Virus record (IMG/VR): IMGVR_UViG_3300024259_000157
Location: 1-23,143 of that record
DNA from: a virus
Length of the DNA stretch: 23,143 nt
Strand: one strand, 5' to 3'
Position 1 is the stretch's first letter. Each line of letters starts with the position of its first letter. The notes under the pieces were generated by a model. It was not told the origin of the DNA. It saw nothing but the letters and a program-made list of their open reading frames with translations, and searched no databases. Of this stretch, positions 1 through 7,339 are shown piece after piece. The translations under genes were made by a program, and so were the position numbers.

Positions 1-2692
1 CAAGATTTTCTAAACCTTTTTTACCCCAATCTGCCATGCTTGAAAAGAAACTCTTTTTTTCTTCTTGTTTTTCTTGTTTTTCTTGTTTTTTTACACCTTT
101 TGGAGCTAAAGATGGTAAGAAACTACTCATATAATTACCTAATTTTGACATTGCGCCTTGGGTTGCGGCTACTGTTGAATCCACACCATCTTCCTCTATA
201 CCCAAGGATTTTTTAAATAATTTTTCAAGATATATATCATGAGTGAATAAACTACCTTTTGTGGTTGCCTCTTCAGCCATTTTTTTAATCCAATCAGTAT
301 TCTCTTTGTTCATATCACTATCAGCAAGAATAGCATTCAACATTTCTTTTGTTACTGTACCGTTTTCTATTCCTTGTCTGATTTTTTCTTTATCAATTTC
401 ACTATTACCAATTATATCTTTATCATATATACCAGATTCTTTAGCAGCCTTCAAATTTTTATCTGTACCCAAAAGACCTGTTACTTTAGATACCATTTTA
501 CCAACTGATGAATTTTCCCACCATTCTTTAACTCTTTTACCTATATTTTGAAAGAAATCTATTGTCTTGTCAAATATAGATTTTCCATCTTCTCCAGGTG
601 TAGAAAAAAATTCTTCAAGTTTTTTAATACCTTTAACAATCCAACCCAAAGGAGTATAATCTTCTATTAATTGCCAAATACCTGAAAATAAATCTGTAGC
701 CATTGTAATGATTTTATCAAATGTTGATTCTCCTTCTATAGGTGTTTTAAAGTATTCTATAATATTTTTAATACCTTTAACAATCCAACCCAAAGGAGTA
801 TAATCTTCTATTAATTGCCAAATACTTGCGAAAAAATTACTTATAGGGGTAAGAATATTATCATCAATCCAAGTTTTTGTTTCTGCAAATTTAGCTGGTA
901 ATGTTACTGAAAAGAAAAGGGGAATATCCACTGTAAAAAAGTCCCCAATTTTTTCAAAAAATTCAAGAATAGGCACTGTAACATTATCAAATATCCACTT
1001 ATTCATATTTCTCAGACCTTTTTCAATTGCTTCTGGTGATAGATCAATTTTAAAATCTGAACCAAACAGTCCTAATATACCATTTACAGCCCATTCTACT
1101 ATTTTTCCTGGTATTGTTAATAAACCAACAGCACCTAAAATTGCTTTATCTTCAAGTGTTTCACCTTTAATCCAACCCTTTATCATATCTTTAATCATTA
1201 ATCCTAATAATGCTATAATACCTAATTTAAACATTTTTTTAGGGTTAAATAAAAATTTTAATCCTTTTTTTAATAAACCAAACACAAATGTTCCGAGACC
1301 CATTCCAAATAAAGAACCAAAGGCTGTTCCTAACAATGCTCCTATACCTTTAAGAGCACCCATAAGAATGCCCATAATACCTTTCTTTTTCTCTCCTTTT
1401 TCCCCTCTTTGACTAGCCTTTTCTTGTCTTTTAAAGTATGATGACATTTTACCCAATAAACCAGTTTGTTTTTCGGGATCAGTATCTTTTTCTACACCAG
1501 TGCTTACAGCTTTACTCAAACCTTTTTCAGTTATACCTTCACCAGTACTTATAGAATTGTTACTATCTCTAACTTTTAATCCTTTTCCTTCACCTAAATT
1601 AACTAATTTTTTCAACCATTTACTAGATTTATCTTTATCTTTATCACCGCCAAAAAATACACCGGCTATTCCTTTCGCTACTTTCCATGTTGATTGTAAG
1701 GCGGATTTCACTACATCAAATGCTTCAGCAACAGGACCTAACACTTCATTTATATGACTACTAATTTTACCTACCATATCTGTTATAGCTGTCTTTACAT
1801 GCTCATAGGTATTTTTAAAAACTCTTGCTGTAAATCTAACAATTTTAAACCTTTCTTTTAATAGATCCCATTCTAATTTTAATTTATCACCTATACCCTT
1901 TACAATACCATGAAATGTACCTTGTAAAGCACCCATATTTTTATCTATTGCATCATCCCATCCTTCTTTTATCATCTGACCAAAACTTTGCCTAACTTTT
2001 TGATTAGCTTTTTCTTCTAAGTTCATTTTTTCTTCATAAAGTTTACCTTGATCAGCCTGTATATTTTTAAATTCATCTGAAAATTGTTTATATTTATCAC
2101 TTTCTTTACTAAGTAACTTCATTCTTTCTTTTAATGTTTTTAATTCATTGTCTTTTTGTTCTATTTCTTTATTAATTAATCTGGTTCTTTTTATGGCAAG
2201 TTTTACAATTTGACCTTCCATATCATTAAAGGTATTAGACCATGATTTCATATTATTAGTAAAATCAGATAATATGGAATTATCTATGCCTTTCATTTCA
2301 AAATCCGAGAAACTTTTACTTAAAGATTCAAACATTTTAGATGCATCTACATATTCTTTTACGTCTCCTGTTTTAGAAGAATCTTTTAATGTGTTTTTTA
2401 AACTCTTTAGATCATCTAATAGAAATTTACCAGCATTACTTAGACTACCACTTTCTGATTTTCTATCTTTAGTGATAACTCCTCTTCCGATTTCCTTCAT
2501 AGAATCGCTTAAATTGGATAGTGTATCTGCTATATTATCATTATTTTTTTCAGATTTTTCGAGATATTTGTTTATTGTTTTACGATTGGTAGAGCTATCC
2601 TTTTTTTGTTCTTTTCTATCCTTATCTATAGCAGCAACCATTTCATCATCTGCTGTGGTACTATTTCTTTCATTTACTGATTTTCTTGCCAT
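1..2692 (-). CDS. Tape-measure-like giant tail protein, N-terminal 897 residues (gene continues past the left edge)
   Basis: An uninterrupted frame runs from the ATG at 2692-2690 to the window edge without a stop. A GGAG site lies 9 nt before the ATG. The first ~330 residues are charged and rich in Lys, Glu, Asn and Ser, with a clear coiled-coil stretch (around residues 170-240, Lys/Glu heptads). A glycine-rich hydrophobic segment near residues 445-500 (GALKGIGALLGTAFGSLFGM, then LGIIALLGLMIKDMI) looks membrane-insertable. Further on is a duplicated module (WQLIEDYTPLGWIVKGIK), and near the edge a short Lys-Gln-Glu repeat. Size, coiled coil, hydrophobic patch and position directly after the tube proteins and a frameshifting chaperone-like gene are what is expected of a tail tape measure, which sets tail length and can enter the cell membrane during DNA ejection. 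A very large tail or baseplate protein of another type is the alternative. No catalytic domain is visible. Confidence 0.7.
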   Translation of the reverse strand, partial: MARKSVNERNSTTADDEMVAAIDKDRKEQKKDSSTNRKTINKYLEKSEKNNDNIADTLSNLSDSMKEIGRGVITKDRKSESGSLSNAGKFLLDDLKSLKNTLKDSSKTGDVKEYVDASKMFESLSKSFSDFEMKGIDNSILSDFTNNMKSWSNTFNDMEGQIVKLAIKRTRLINKEIEQKDNELKTLKERMKLLSKESDKYKQFSDEFKNIQADQGKLYEEKMNLEEKANQKVRQSFGQMIKEGWDDAIDKNMGALQGTFHGIVKGIGDKLKLEWDLLKERFKIVRFTARVFKNTYEHVKTAITDMVGKISSHINEVLGPVAEAFDVVKSALQSTWKVAKGIAGVFFGGDKDKDKSSKWLKKLVNLGEGKGLKVRDSNNSISTGEGITEKGLSKAVSTGVEKDTDPEKQTGLLGKMSSYFKRQEKASQRGEKGEKKKGIMGILMGALKGIGALLGTAFGSLFGMGLGTFVFGLLKKGLKFLFNPKKMFKLGIIALLGLMIKDMIKGWIKGETLEDKAILGAVGLLTIPGKIVEWAVNGILGLFGSDFKIDLSPEAIEKGLRNMNKWIFDNVTVPILEFFEKIGDFFTVDIPLFFSVTLPAKFAETKTWIDDNILTPISNFFASIWQLIEDYTPLGWIVKGIKNIIEYFKTPIEGESTFDKIITMATDLFSGIWQLIEDYTPLGWIVKGIKKLEEFFSTPGEDGKSIFDKTIDFFQNIGKRVKEWWENSSVGKMVSKVTGLLGTDKNLKAAKESGIYDKDIIGNSEIDKEKIRQGIENGTVTKEMLNAILADSDMNKENTDWIKKMAEEATTKGSLFTHDIYLEKLFKKSLGIEEDGVDSTVAATQGAMSKLGNYMSSFLPSLAPKGVKKQEKQEKQEEKKSFFSSMADWGKKGLENL
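621..825. repeat. 61-bp exact direct repeat inside the tape-measure-like gene
   Basis: Positions 621-681 and 765-825 are identical over 61 bases. They are 144 bases apart, exactly 48 codons, so the frame is kept. The repeat encodes IWQLIEDYTPLGWIVKGIK. The flanks are also related in protein (YFKTP..GESTFDK against FFSTP..GKSIFDK), so a whole ~48-residue module is duplicated and the central part is recent or conserved by gene conversion. Confidence 0.9.
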
Positions 2693-2705
2693 TAGATAAT
2701 GCTCC

Positions 2706-2757
2706 AAAAAAAAGAGGTCTAAACAGTATATCATTTTAATGATAACTCTTTAGACCC
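2706..2757 (-). terminator. Intrinsic terminator upstream of the tape-measure-like gene
   Basis: Read on the minus strand, GGTCTAAA (2756-2749) pairs with TTTAGACC (2723-2716), with an inner palindromic part (TATCATT/AATGATA). The hairpin is followed at once by TCT and eight T residues. This is the textbook shape of a Rho-independent terminator. It ends just before the GGAG ribosome binding site of the tape-measure-like gene, so it would limit read-through into that gene rather than end an operon after it. Confidence 0.7.
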
Positions 2758-2772
2758 TTATAAGTAGATCCG

Positions 2773-2799
2773 TTAGACTATCATTAAAATGACATCTAA
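2773..2799 (-). promoter_or_regulatory. Second hairpin between gp26-like and tape-measure-like genes
   Basis: A 27-nt imperfect inverted repeat: TTAGA pairs with TCTAA at the ends, and TCATT with AATGA inside. It has no T-run. Its arms share TTAGA, TCATTTTAATGA and TCTAA with the terminator hairpin 17 nt further on, so the two can pair with each other as well as with themselves. A TATAAATA motif (2814-2807) would start transcripts about two nucleotides before this hairpin. Confidence 0.5.
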
Positions 2800-2805
2800 G
2801 TGAGT

Positions 2806-2991
2806 TTATTTATATTTCATTGCCTCTGCTTCTTCTTTAAGTTCTTTTGCTAACATATTTATATATGCATCTCTTTCAAAATCTGGTAACATAGTAGATT
2901 CTATTAAACTTATACCTGCTTTTTTAGCTAAATGGAATTGCTCTTTAACAATATTTTCTAATGAAGTATCAGCGACAATTTTAATTAGAAA
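2806..2991 (-). other. -1 frameshift extension of the gp26-like gene (60 residues)
   Basis: The gp26-like frame ends AAT TTT TTT TTC TAA on a run of nine T (2997-2989). Slipping back one base on T TTT TTT continues as F-L-I-K-I-V-A-D and stays open for 60 codons to a TAA at 2808-2806. This second frame has no start codon with a ribosome binding site. Its first ATG is more than 30 codons in and lacks a Shine-Dalgarno sequence. It encodes a plausible acidic/basic helical tail ending KEEAEAMKYK. The frame is open exactly where a slip would place the ribosome. A programmed -1 frameshift is the best reading, giving a fusion of about 317 residues. A miscounted homopolymer in the assembly, which would make one continuous gene, is the alternative. 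Confidence 0.65.
2807..2814 (-). promoter_or_regulatory. T4-type late promoter motif TATAAATA before the tape-measure-like gene
   Basis: An exact TATAAATA on the minus strand, overlapping the last codons of the frameshift extension of the gp26-like gene. By the T4 rule (motif at -13 to -6) transcription would start near 2801, just ahead of two hairpins and the tape-measure-like gene. The motif alone is only eight AT bases, so the call leans on its placement in a gap and on the strand bias of the motif in this window. Confidence 0.45.
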
Positions 2992-3758
2992 AAAAAATTC
3001 TCTACAGGTATATCAATCTTTTCATTATAATCGCAACCATTACATTTTATAGTATAAGTAAAATCCATACCAAAGGTATTATTTTCAAACCAATCTCTTA
3101 CTTTACCATAAGCATCTGTTGGTACATTTTCTAACAAATATTTTTTATCATCAATAGAGGCGTCCATTATTTCACCTTCAGGTGTAATAATACTTACAAT
3201 AGAAACAGCATGTGTGAATAAAGCCATTTCAGTAATTCTTTGAGTATCTGTAAGTTTTTTTCTATTTTTGATATTTTTATATGCTATTTTTTGTCCACCT
3301 CTTGTAATATGGACAAGTTTTACAGATAAATTATCATCCATTTTCACAATGGAATTTATATCTTCTGGAATACCTATTACTTCTAATTCAGATAAATCAA
3401 TATTTTGTATTGATTGAGACCTACAATCTCCACATTGGAATTGGAATTGGTAATTATCACCTTTTGATTTTCTTCTTATCTCTACAAGGAGGAAAAATCT
3501 ATCTTGTAAATATAATTTATTAATATCAAAATTTTCAGTTATAATACAAGATGATATTAATTCATCTAATGCTTTTTCAATCATCATAGGATCAGTTTCA
3601 TTCTCATAAACTAATAACCTTTTTAATTGACCAGTAGTAATTGGTTTAAACTTAATAACTTCTTTACTACCTGGTAAGGTTGTTTCAAATTCATAAGCAT
3701 TAAGATAGTTTTTAAAATCTAACCTTTTAACTTCAACAGTTGCTTCTTCTTCTGACAT
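2985..3758 (-). CDS. T4 gp26/T4_baseplate-like tail assembly protein
   Basis: The start is the ATG at 3758, which follows AGAGGTG at 6 nt. A GTG three codons earlier overlaps that ribosome binding site and is not used here. The 257-residue product shows the pattern I associate with the T4_baseplate family: an N-terminal beta region ending FKPITTGQLKRLL, then LDELISSCI, then LYLQDRFFLLVEIRRKSKG. Two cysteine pairs, CGDC near residue 111 and CNGC near residue 240, could bind one zinc. In T4, gp26 helps build the baseplate hub. Here the gene lies between the tube genes and the tape-measure-like gene, the place of a tail assembly chaperone in many phages, and it ends on a slippery T-run with an open -1 frame. 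A chaperone role is therefore possible. Family assignment is from recalled motifs only. Confidence 0.65.
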   Translation of the reverse strand: MSEEEATVEVKRLDFKNYLNAYEFETTLPGSKEVIKFKPITTGQLKRLLVYENETDPMMIEKALDELISSCIITENFDINKLYLQDRFFLLVEIRRKSKGDNYQFQFQCGDCRSQSIQNIDLSELEVIGIPEDINSIVKMDDNLSVKLVHITRGGQKIAYKNIKNRKKLTDTQRITEMALFTHAVSIVSIITPEGEIMDASIDDKKYLLENVPTDAYGKVRDWFENNTFGMDFTYTIKCNGCDYNEKIDIPVENFFF

Positions 3759-3782
3759 ATTATTCACCTCTTTTATTTAATT

Positions 3783-4328
3783 TTATTCACCTGATGTTGA
3801 ATTTGTTATTTCATGATATACATATCCAAATGTTACATCAAATTGGGCTATATCCATGGCACTATAATCTAATGTTACAGCACTAACACTTTTAGGCCAT
3901 GCATCTACTAATTTAACTTCTAATATAGGATTACCATAATCACCTTTATAATCAAGTAAATATAAATCTTGACTAGCTTCATATTCTACTGGATATCCAT
4001 ATGCAGAGTCTCCGCCAACCTTATGAATTACCTTTATCCATTCTTCATAAGAAACTCTAATATCTGATTTTAAATCTACATTAAAAGTGATTGTCCAATC
4101 AGCAAATGTTTGTTTACCTGATACTTTATAATCAGCACCTTGCCAATTAACTAAAATTTCTTCTGTTGTTGATTCTGGTACTGATGTTGCTCTTACAAGA
4201 AATTTTGCATCTGGAGTTGCGGGTCCTTTTATACCCTGTGGGAATCCTGGTTCAAACAAAAATAAATATGAACGTGCTCCACCTTTAAATTGTGATTTAA
4301 ATGTATCAAGATTAAAATCTGTTCCCAT
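3783..4328 (-). CDS. Tail tube protein, gp19-like, paralog 4 of 4
   Basis: 181 residues, the last of four tandem paralogs. Its ATG follows an AGAGGAGG site. The N-terminus has GGARSYLF after ~15 residues. The middle has VRATSVPESTTEE, NWQGADYKV and DWTITFNVD. The C-terminus has AWPKSVSAVTLDY, MDIAQFDVTFGYVYH. These are hallmarks of the T4 gp19 fold, which stacks as hexameric rings to form the inner tail tube that carries DNA. It departs from its siblings by SVSAVTL in place of SVGPVTL and by an extra C-terminal STSGE. It is closest to paralog 3 by eye. The order of the four genes after the sheath suggests co-expression. Whether all four enter the tube cannot be told from sequence. Confidence 0.8.
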   Translation of the reverse strand: MGTDFNLDTFKSQFKGGARSYLFLFEPGFPQGIKGPATPDAKFLVRATSVPESTTEEILVNWQGADYKVSGKQTFADWTITFNVDLKSDIRVSYEEWIKVIHKVGGDSAYGYPVEYEASQDLYLLDYKGDYGNPILEVKLVDAWPKSVSAVTLDYSAMDIAQFDVTFGYVYHEITNSTSGE

Positions 4329-4344
4329 TATATATTTCCTCCTC

Positions 4345-4944
4345 TTACTTTGTTATTTTATGATATTGATATGAAAATGTTACATCAAATTGGGCGATAT
4401 CCATGTTACTATAATCTAATGTTACGGGTCCAACTGATTTAGGCCAAGCATCAATTAATGTTACAGTACTAACTTTCTCACCTTTTCCATTTAATAAATA
4501 TAATGTTTGATGTTCCATATATTTATCCATCTTACCATAATCATTTCTAAAATCTTTGAATTTACTTATTAAATCCAACCATTCTTCAAAATCTTCACGA
4601 ATTTCATATTTACTATCTACATTAAAAGTGATTGTCCAATCTGAATATGTTCGTTTACCACCAACTTTAAAATCGGAACCTTGCCAATTGAGAATGAGTT
4701 CTTCAATAGTAGATTCAGGCATTGTAGTTGCTCTTACATGAAATGACATTAAACTCATTGTTCTTAGTAAATCTCTTTGCTCTTTTGTTAAATTTCCTTG
4801 TTGTTTTAATTCAAGGGCATCTAAACCAGTATCTAAGATATCTAAAGGAAAAAATGGCATATACATAAACAAATAGGATCTTGCGCCTCCTTTTTGTCTA
4901 AAAATACTTGTAAACTCATCTAATTTAAATCCATCTATTGACAT
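4345..4944 (-). CDS. Tail tube protein, gp19-like, paralog 3 of 4
   Basis: 199 residues, the longest of the four. The ATG follows AGAGGA. It keeps GGARSYLFMY, VRATTMPESTIEELILNWQG, DWTITFNVD and the C-terminal AWPKSVGPVTLDYS with AQFDVTFSYQYHKI. Relative to paralog 4 it carries an insertion of about 20 residues (residues ~35-65, Leu/Lys/Gln-rich, KQQGNLTKEQRDLLRTMSLM) between the N-terminal strand and the VRATT segment. That insertion is where a surface loop would be expected, so it could change contact with the sheath or with another tube ring. It lies 16 nt from paralog 4. Confidence 0.8.
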   Translation of the reverse strand: MSIDGFKLDEFTSIFRQKGGARSYLFMYMPFFPLDILDTGLDALELKQQGNLTKEQRDLLRTMSLMSFHVRATTMPESTIEELILNWQGSDFKVGGKRTYSDWTITFNVDSKYEIREDFEEWLDLISKFKDFRNDYGKMDKYMEHQTLYLLNGKGEKVSTVTLIDAWPKSVGPVTLDYSNMDIAQFDVTFSYQYHKITK

Positions 4945-4955
4945 TATTCCTCTAT

Positions 4956-5513
4956 TTATGTTATTACATGATATTGATAACTAAATGTTACATCAAATTG
5001 AGCAAAATCTTGAGAACTATAATCTAATGTAATGGGACCAACTGATTTAGGCCAAGCGTTTTTTAATTTTATATTTAATATCATAGGTTCAACACCACCA
5101 AAATCTGGAATTCCAGCAGTAAAATCTAAATTAAAACTTATCAAACCTAACATTTTAAATTCTAAATCTTGTTTATAATCACTATAATAGTTGGGTTTAA
5201 TTTCAGTATCATTTACAGGATAAATAAGTTGTATCCATTTTTCAAAATCTTTTCTTAATTTACCATCTATATCGAGATTAAAAGAAATTGTCCAATCTTC
5301 ATAAATTTGTTTACCACCACTTTTAAAATTTACACCTTGATATTCTACAACATGCTCTTCAACAGAGGAACCAGGGAAAGTTGATGATTTAACAAACACT
5401 TTAGTATATTCACCGAGAGACATTCCAGTTTTAATACTTGGCTCCCATTCAAATAAATATGCTCTTGCTCCTCCTTGAAATTCATTAGCAAATTGTTCTA
5501 TATTGAAACCCAT
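4956..5513 (-). CDS. Tail tube protein, gp19-like, paralog 2 of 4
   Basis: 185 residues. The ATG follows AGGAG at 6 nt. Family marks are GGARAYLFEWEP, SSTFPGSSVEEHVVEYQG (here the usual PEST becomes PGSS and NWQG becomes EYQG), DWTISFNLD, and AWPKSVGPITLDYSSQDFAQFDVTFSYQYHVIT. The centre (residues ~105-145) is extended and has a Gly/Pro-containing stretch (FTAGIPDFGGVEP) not seen in paralogs 1, 3 or 4. A TATAAATA at 5540-5533 sits ahead of this gene so that a transcript would begin just before its ribosome binding site. Confidence 0.8.
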   Translation of the reverse strand: MGFNIEQFANEFQGGARAYLFEWEPSIKTGMSLGEYTKVFVKSSTFPGSSVEEHVVEYQGVNFKSGGKQIYEDWTISFNLDIDGKLRKDFEKWIQLIYPVNDTEIKPNYYSDYKQDLEFKMLGLISFNLDFTAGIPDFGGVEPMILNIKLKNAWPKSVGPITLDYSSQDFAQFDVTFSYQYHVIT

Positions 5514-5532
5514 TATAACTCCTAAAAATAAT

Positions 5533-5540
5533 TATTTATA
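5533..5540 (-). promoter_or_regulatory. T4-type late promoter motif TATAAATA before tube paralog 2
   Basis: An exact TATAAATA overlapping the last codons of tube paralog 1. By the T4 spacing rule a transcript would start about 14 nt before the ATG of paralog 2 and would keep its AGGAG site. This would raise paralog 2 and downstream genes independently of paralog 1. Confidence 0.4.
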
Positions 5541-6066
5541 TTATTACATGGTATAAATAACTAAATGTTACATCAAATTGAGCAAAATCTTGAGAACTAT
5601 GATCTAATGTAATAGGACCTATATTTTTGGGCCATATTCCATAAAGAAATAGTTTTAAAGTTGACTCTCCTTGAGTATTTAACATTTCAAATATACTAGA
5701 TTGTACAGGATTTGCATATATTTTAGGAGATACATTTACAATAGAACCTACAACATTGTTTATACCACTCATCCAAGCTTCCATTAACATTCTTATATTT
5801 GATTTTTTATCACATAATAAAGTAACAGTCCAATCAGTATACCTTCGTGAACCTCCTACCTTATATTCTACTCCTTTCCAATATGCTGGTATTTCCTCTA
5901 CGGTACTTTCAGGTATACTTGTTGCTTTTATTAAATATTTTATATCAGCATCTAAGGCTACACTTGCTGCATAAATCAAAAGAGGAGGCACAAACCAATT
6001 AAAATGATAAGCTCTAGCTCTATCTTTTTTAGATTCGGAAACAAAAGTATCCCATTCAAAACCCAT
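5536..6066 (-). CDS. Tail tube protein, gp19-like, paralog 1 of 4
   Basis: 176 residues, first of the four and the most divergent. The N-terminal GGAR(S/A)YLF of the others is DRARAYHFNW here. The rest is clear: KATSIPESTVEEIPAYWKGVEYKVGG, DWTVTLLCD in place of DWTITFNVD, and IWPKNIGPITLDHSSQDFAQFDVTFSYLYHVI. A Leu/Ala-rich stretch (PPLLIYAASVALDADIKYL) fills the loop where paralog 3 has its insertion. The ATG follows AGAGG, directly after a 30-nt perfect palindrome that separates it from the sheath gene. Confidence 0.78.
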   Translation of the reverse strand: MGFEWDTFVSESKKDRARAYHFNWFVPPLLIYAASVALDADIKYLIKATSIPESTVEEIPAYWKGVEYKVGGSRRYTDWTVTLLCDKKSNIRMLMEAWMSGINNVVGSIVNVSPKIYANPVQSSIFEMLNTQGESTLKLFLYGIWPKNIGPITLDHSSQDFAQFDVTFSYLYHVII

Positions 6067-6080
6067 TATTTAAACCTCTT

Positions 6081-6110
6081 TTAAGAGCACCCTATATAGG
6101 GTGCTCTTAA
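6081..6110. repeat. 30-nt perfect palindrome between sheath and tube genes
   Basis: TTAAGAGCACCCTAT is followed directly by its reverse complement. As RNA it would form a strong 13-bp hairpin with a four-base loop. On the minus strand it is followed by AAAAGAGG rather than a T-run, so it is not a standard terminator in the direction of the genes. It could be a processing site, an mRNA-stabilising 3' end for the sheath message, or a weak pause. Confidence 0.85.
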
Positions 6111-6115
6111 TGTTT

Positions 6116-7339
6116 TTATAATCCTTCACTTGCTAAGCCAATTAATTCAGTAAATGAAGCACCTGTCTTAGTGGCTATGAAATTAAGTACAATAAATTCT
6201 GCTGCTCTAGTAGGTTTAACGTAAATATCAACCCACAATTCTTGTCTATCAATTCTTTCAGGAGTATTATTTCTTTCATCACATACTACCATGAAATCAT
6301 AAACACCTCTTCTTCCTTTTACATCTCTAAGGAAAGGTTCAATCATATTAACAATGCTAAGTCTTGTGAACTCATCATTAGGTTCAAATAGGAAATACTT
6401 AGCAGACGTTGAGATTGCTTTTTCCATTACAATAAACAACCTTCTAACATTAATTCTATTGAAAGCAGAGGATTTATCTAACATTGTTTTTTGTCCCCAA
6501 ACTACTTTACCTTGTCCGGCAAATGCTACAATAGGATTAATTCCATTTTTATAAAGTATATCTCTTTCACCAATGGTAGGTGACCATGCTAATCTTCTAA
6601 TATTAGTTATTACTGCTCTATTAAGACCGGCTGGTGCGAACCATGGATCTGATACATCATCTGTATTAGCTAAAATACCAGCCATATGACCTGCAGGTGG
6701 TACCCAACGATATTTTGAACTCCATTTATCAAACATTTCAAGCCAATTACCATACATAGCTACATAACTTGAATTTTCATTAAATGTTGCAAGTCTCCAA
6801 TCTCTTAAATTGGTAGTTTCACTTCCTGCTTGATTGACAACATGTGTACTATAACAATCACACAAGGCTATGCAATCTTTCCTTGATTCTGCAATAGCAA
6901 CAAGTCTTTGTTTTACAGTAAGTCGTTTATCAGCATCAATAAGAATATTAACATCAATTTCTTCATCATTTTGATATAAATTATAACCATTGATACAGGC
7001 GGTATCTTCAAGTGCTGGATCATCATCCCATGCGTCAAAATTTTCAAGGCCACCTGCTAATTGCTCATATGATACTGTAGTACAATAAAAATCATTATTA
7101 ATTACATTTGCACCTAATGCTATTCTAATATATTTTGATTCGTTATTAATTACATTTGGTGCATAAATATTTTTACCTTCATCATCAACTTCCGTCTCAT
7201 CGGTTGATACATAATACGCTTCTCTTAAATAGTATGTTAATGATGCTTTATTCAGAGAATCTTGATTAGCCGATTTGACTATTACAATAAATCCTTTTTG
7301 ATCTTGAATGGGAAAATCGAGTCCATCTACATCACCCAT
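6116..7339 (-). CDS. Tail sheath protein, C-terminal two thirds (second frame)
   Basis: A 407-residue frame that continues the sheath begun upstream. It contains GKNIYAPNVINNESKYIRI, which resembles the G.N.Y...VIN..S.YI pattern of T4 gp18. It also has a long core including DWRLATFNENSSYVAMYGNW, PPAGHMAGILA and RINVRRLFIVMEKAI, then the C-terminal RQELWVDIYVKPTRAAEFIVLNF typical of contractile sheaths. The ATG at 7339 has no ribosome binding site, and the frame is closed just upstream by TGA, so independent translation is unlikely. One extra T in the TTT at 7342-7340 would join it to the upstream frame as DESFMGDVDG. Either the assembly lost one base, the gene is truly mutated, or the ribosome shifts here. 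Sheath subunits surround the tube and contract to drive it into the cell. Confidence 0.85.
   Translation of the reverse strand: MGDVDGLDFPIQDQKGFIVIVKSANQDSLNKASLTYYLREAYYVSTDETEVDDEGKNIYAPNVINNESKYIRIALGANVINNDFYCTTVSYEQLAGGLENFDAWDDDPALEDTACINGYNLYQNDEEIDVNILIDADKRLTVKQRLVAIAESRKDCIALCDCYSTHVVNQAGSETTNLRDWRLATFNENSSYVAMYGNWLEMFDKWSSKYRWVPPAGHMAGILANTDDVSDPWFAPAGLNRAVITNIRRLAWSPTIGERDILYKNGINPIVAFAGQGKVVWGQKTMLDKSSAFNRINVRRLFIVMEKAISTSAKYFLFEPNDEFTRLSIVNMIEPFLRDVKGRRGVYDFMVVCDERNNTPERIDRQELWVDIYVKPTRAAEFIVLNFIATKTGASFTELIGLASEGL

Noticed and set aside
58-90. Short tandem repeat (CTTGTTTTT units) as a CRISPR-like or regulatory repeat
   Set aside because: It encodes a Lys-Gln-Glu triplet repeat in the tape-measure-like frame. 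Units are adjacent with no spacers.
243-2699. Plus-strand frames at 243-551, 1500-1757 and 2274-2699
   Set aside because: They are antisense to the continuous tape-measure-like frame, have no ribosome binding sites and show low-complexity Leu/Ser/Phe content typical of antisense reading.
6116-7339. Independent gene starting at ATG 7339
   Set aside because: There is no ribosome binding site, the frame closes just upstream, and the content is clearly the remainder of the sheath.
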